From Promethearchaeota archaeon (GTDB lineage Archaea; Asgardarchaeota; Lokiarchaeia; Sigynarchaeales; SOKP01), in NCBI GenBank assembly GCA_014730295.1, contig WJIN01000451.1, positions 1 through 22,473 on the forward strand: a stretch of DNA of 22,473 bases, written 5' to 3'. Under the pieces are notes generated by a model, which was given only the letters and a program-made list of their open reading frames with translations, ran no database searches and had not been told where the DNA came from. This document shows, one piece after another, positions 22,450-22,473 of this stretch (positions are counted from its first letter, which is position 1; every line of letters starts with the position of its first letter). A program made the translations under genes and the position numbers.

Positions 22450-22473
22450 GTTAATAGATAAAGATTTGGTTTA

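Noticed and set aside
1..22473. CRISPR array, insertion sequence, tRNA or rRNA
   Set aside because: No regularly spaced repeats, transposase motifs, cloverleaf with CCA-type end or GC-rich rRNA segments were seen on reading through.

Overview
The window is about 22.5 kb of very AT-rich DNA with A/T-rich intergenic spacers, TATA-like promoter boxes (some with purine-rich BRE-like sequence), mixed ATG/GTG/TTG starts and GGAGG/GAGGTG ribosome sites. The gene content suggests an archaeon, most likely an Asgard (Lokiarchaeia-like) genome. It includes PAS/GAF histidine kinases with an HD-x-NNIL H-box, a PadR regulator with a zinc ribbon, an anaerobic NrdG-type radical SAM protein, an HdrD/GlpC-like Fe-S protein, acetone-carboxylase-type genes, and a small protein that reads as one gelsolin-like domain. 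The taxonomic call is inference from gene content; there is no rRNA or tRNA in the window.

Layout. 1-3 kb: a PAS-PAS histidine kinase (+), then a glyoxalase-II-like metallo-hydrolase and a small winged-helix protein (both -). 3.3-7.4 kb: a plus-strand run of an N-formylglutamate amidohydrolase-like protein, a small zinc-finger protein, a nitrilase-family amidohydrolase, an NrdG-like radical SAM activase and a two-CCG-domain Fe-S protein. 7.7-9.7 kb: an orphan seven-helix membrane protein and an Old-Yellow-Enzyme-type flavin oxidoreductase with a C-terminal cysteine cluster. 9.8-13.7 kb, all minus: GAF-GAF-PAS histidine kinase, single-domain response regulator and gamma-class N6-adenine DNA methyltransferase, tightly packed in that transcription order. 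14.0-16.1 kb: the gelsolin-like protein and a divergent pair of rhomboid proteases. 16.2-17.0 kb: a coiled-coil protein (-). 17.4-18.9 kb: a PadR regulator and its HAAS-domain membrane partner, with a dense cluster of GTATC/GATAC and TAGTA/TACTA repeats over the predicted transcription start. 19.2-22.3 kb: an acetone-carboxylase-like operon whose first gene keeps only the C-terminal domain of the ATP-binding HyuA-type subunit, followed by intact HyuB-type and zinc-type subunits. 22.33-22.45 kb: a 39-codon amino-terminal stub of a cyclophilin on the minus strand.

Most notable points: (1) kinase, receiver and DNA methyltransferase form one apparent transcription unit, and the receiver is in frame with the kinase across a single TGA, with a family-like first strand beginning at an ATA codon; (2) the carboxylase block has a broken gene at each edge, which suggests rearrangement; (3) a one-domain gelsolin-like protein; (4) the PadR operator cluster. 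No CRISPR array, insertion sequence, tRNA or rRNA was seen.
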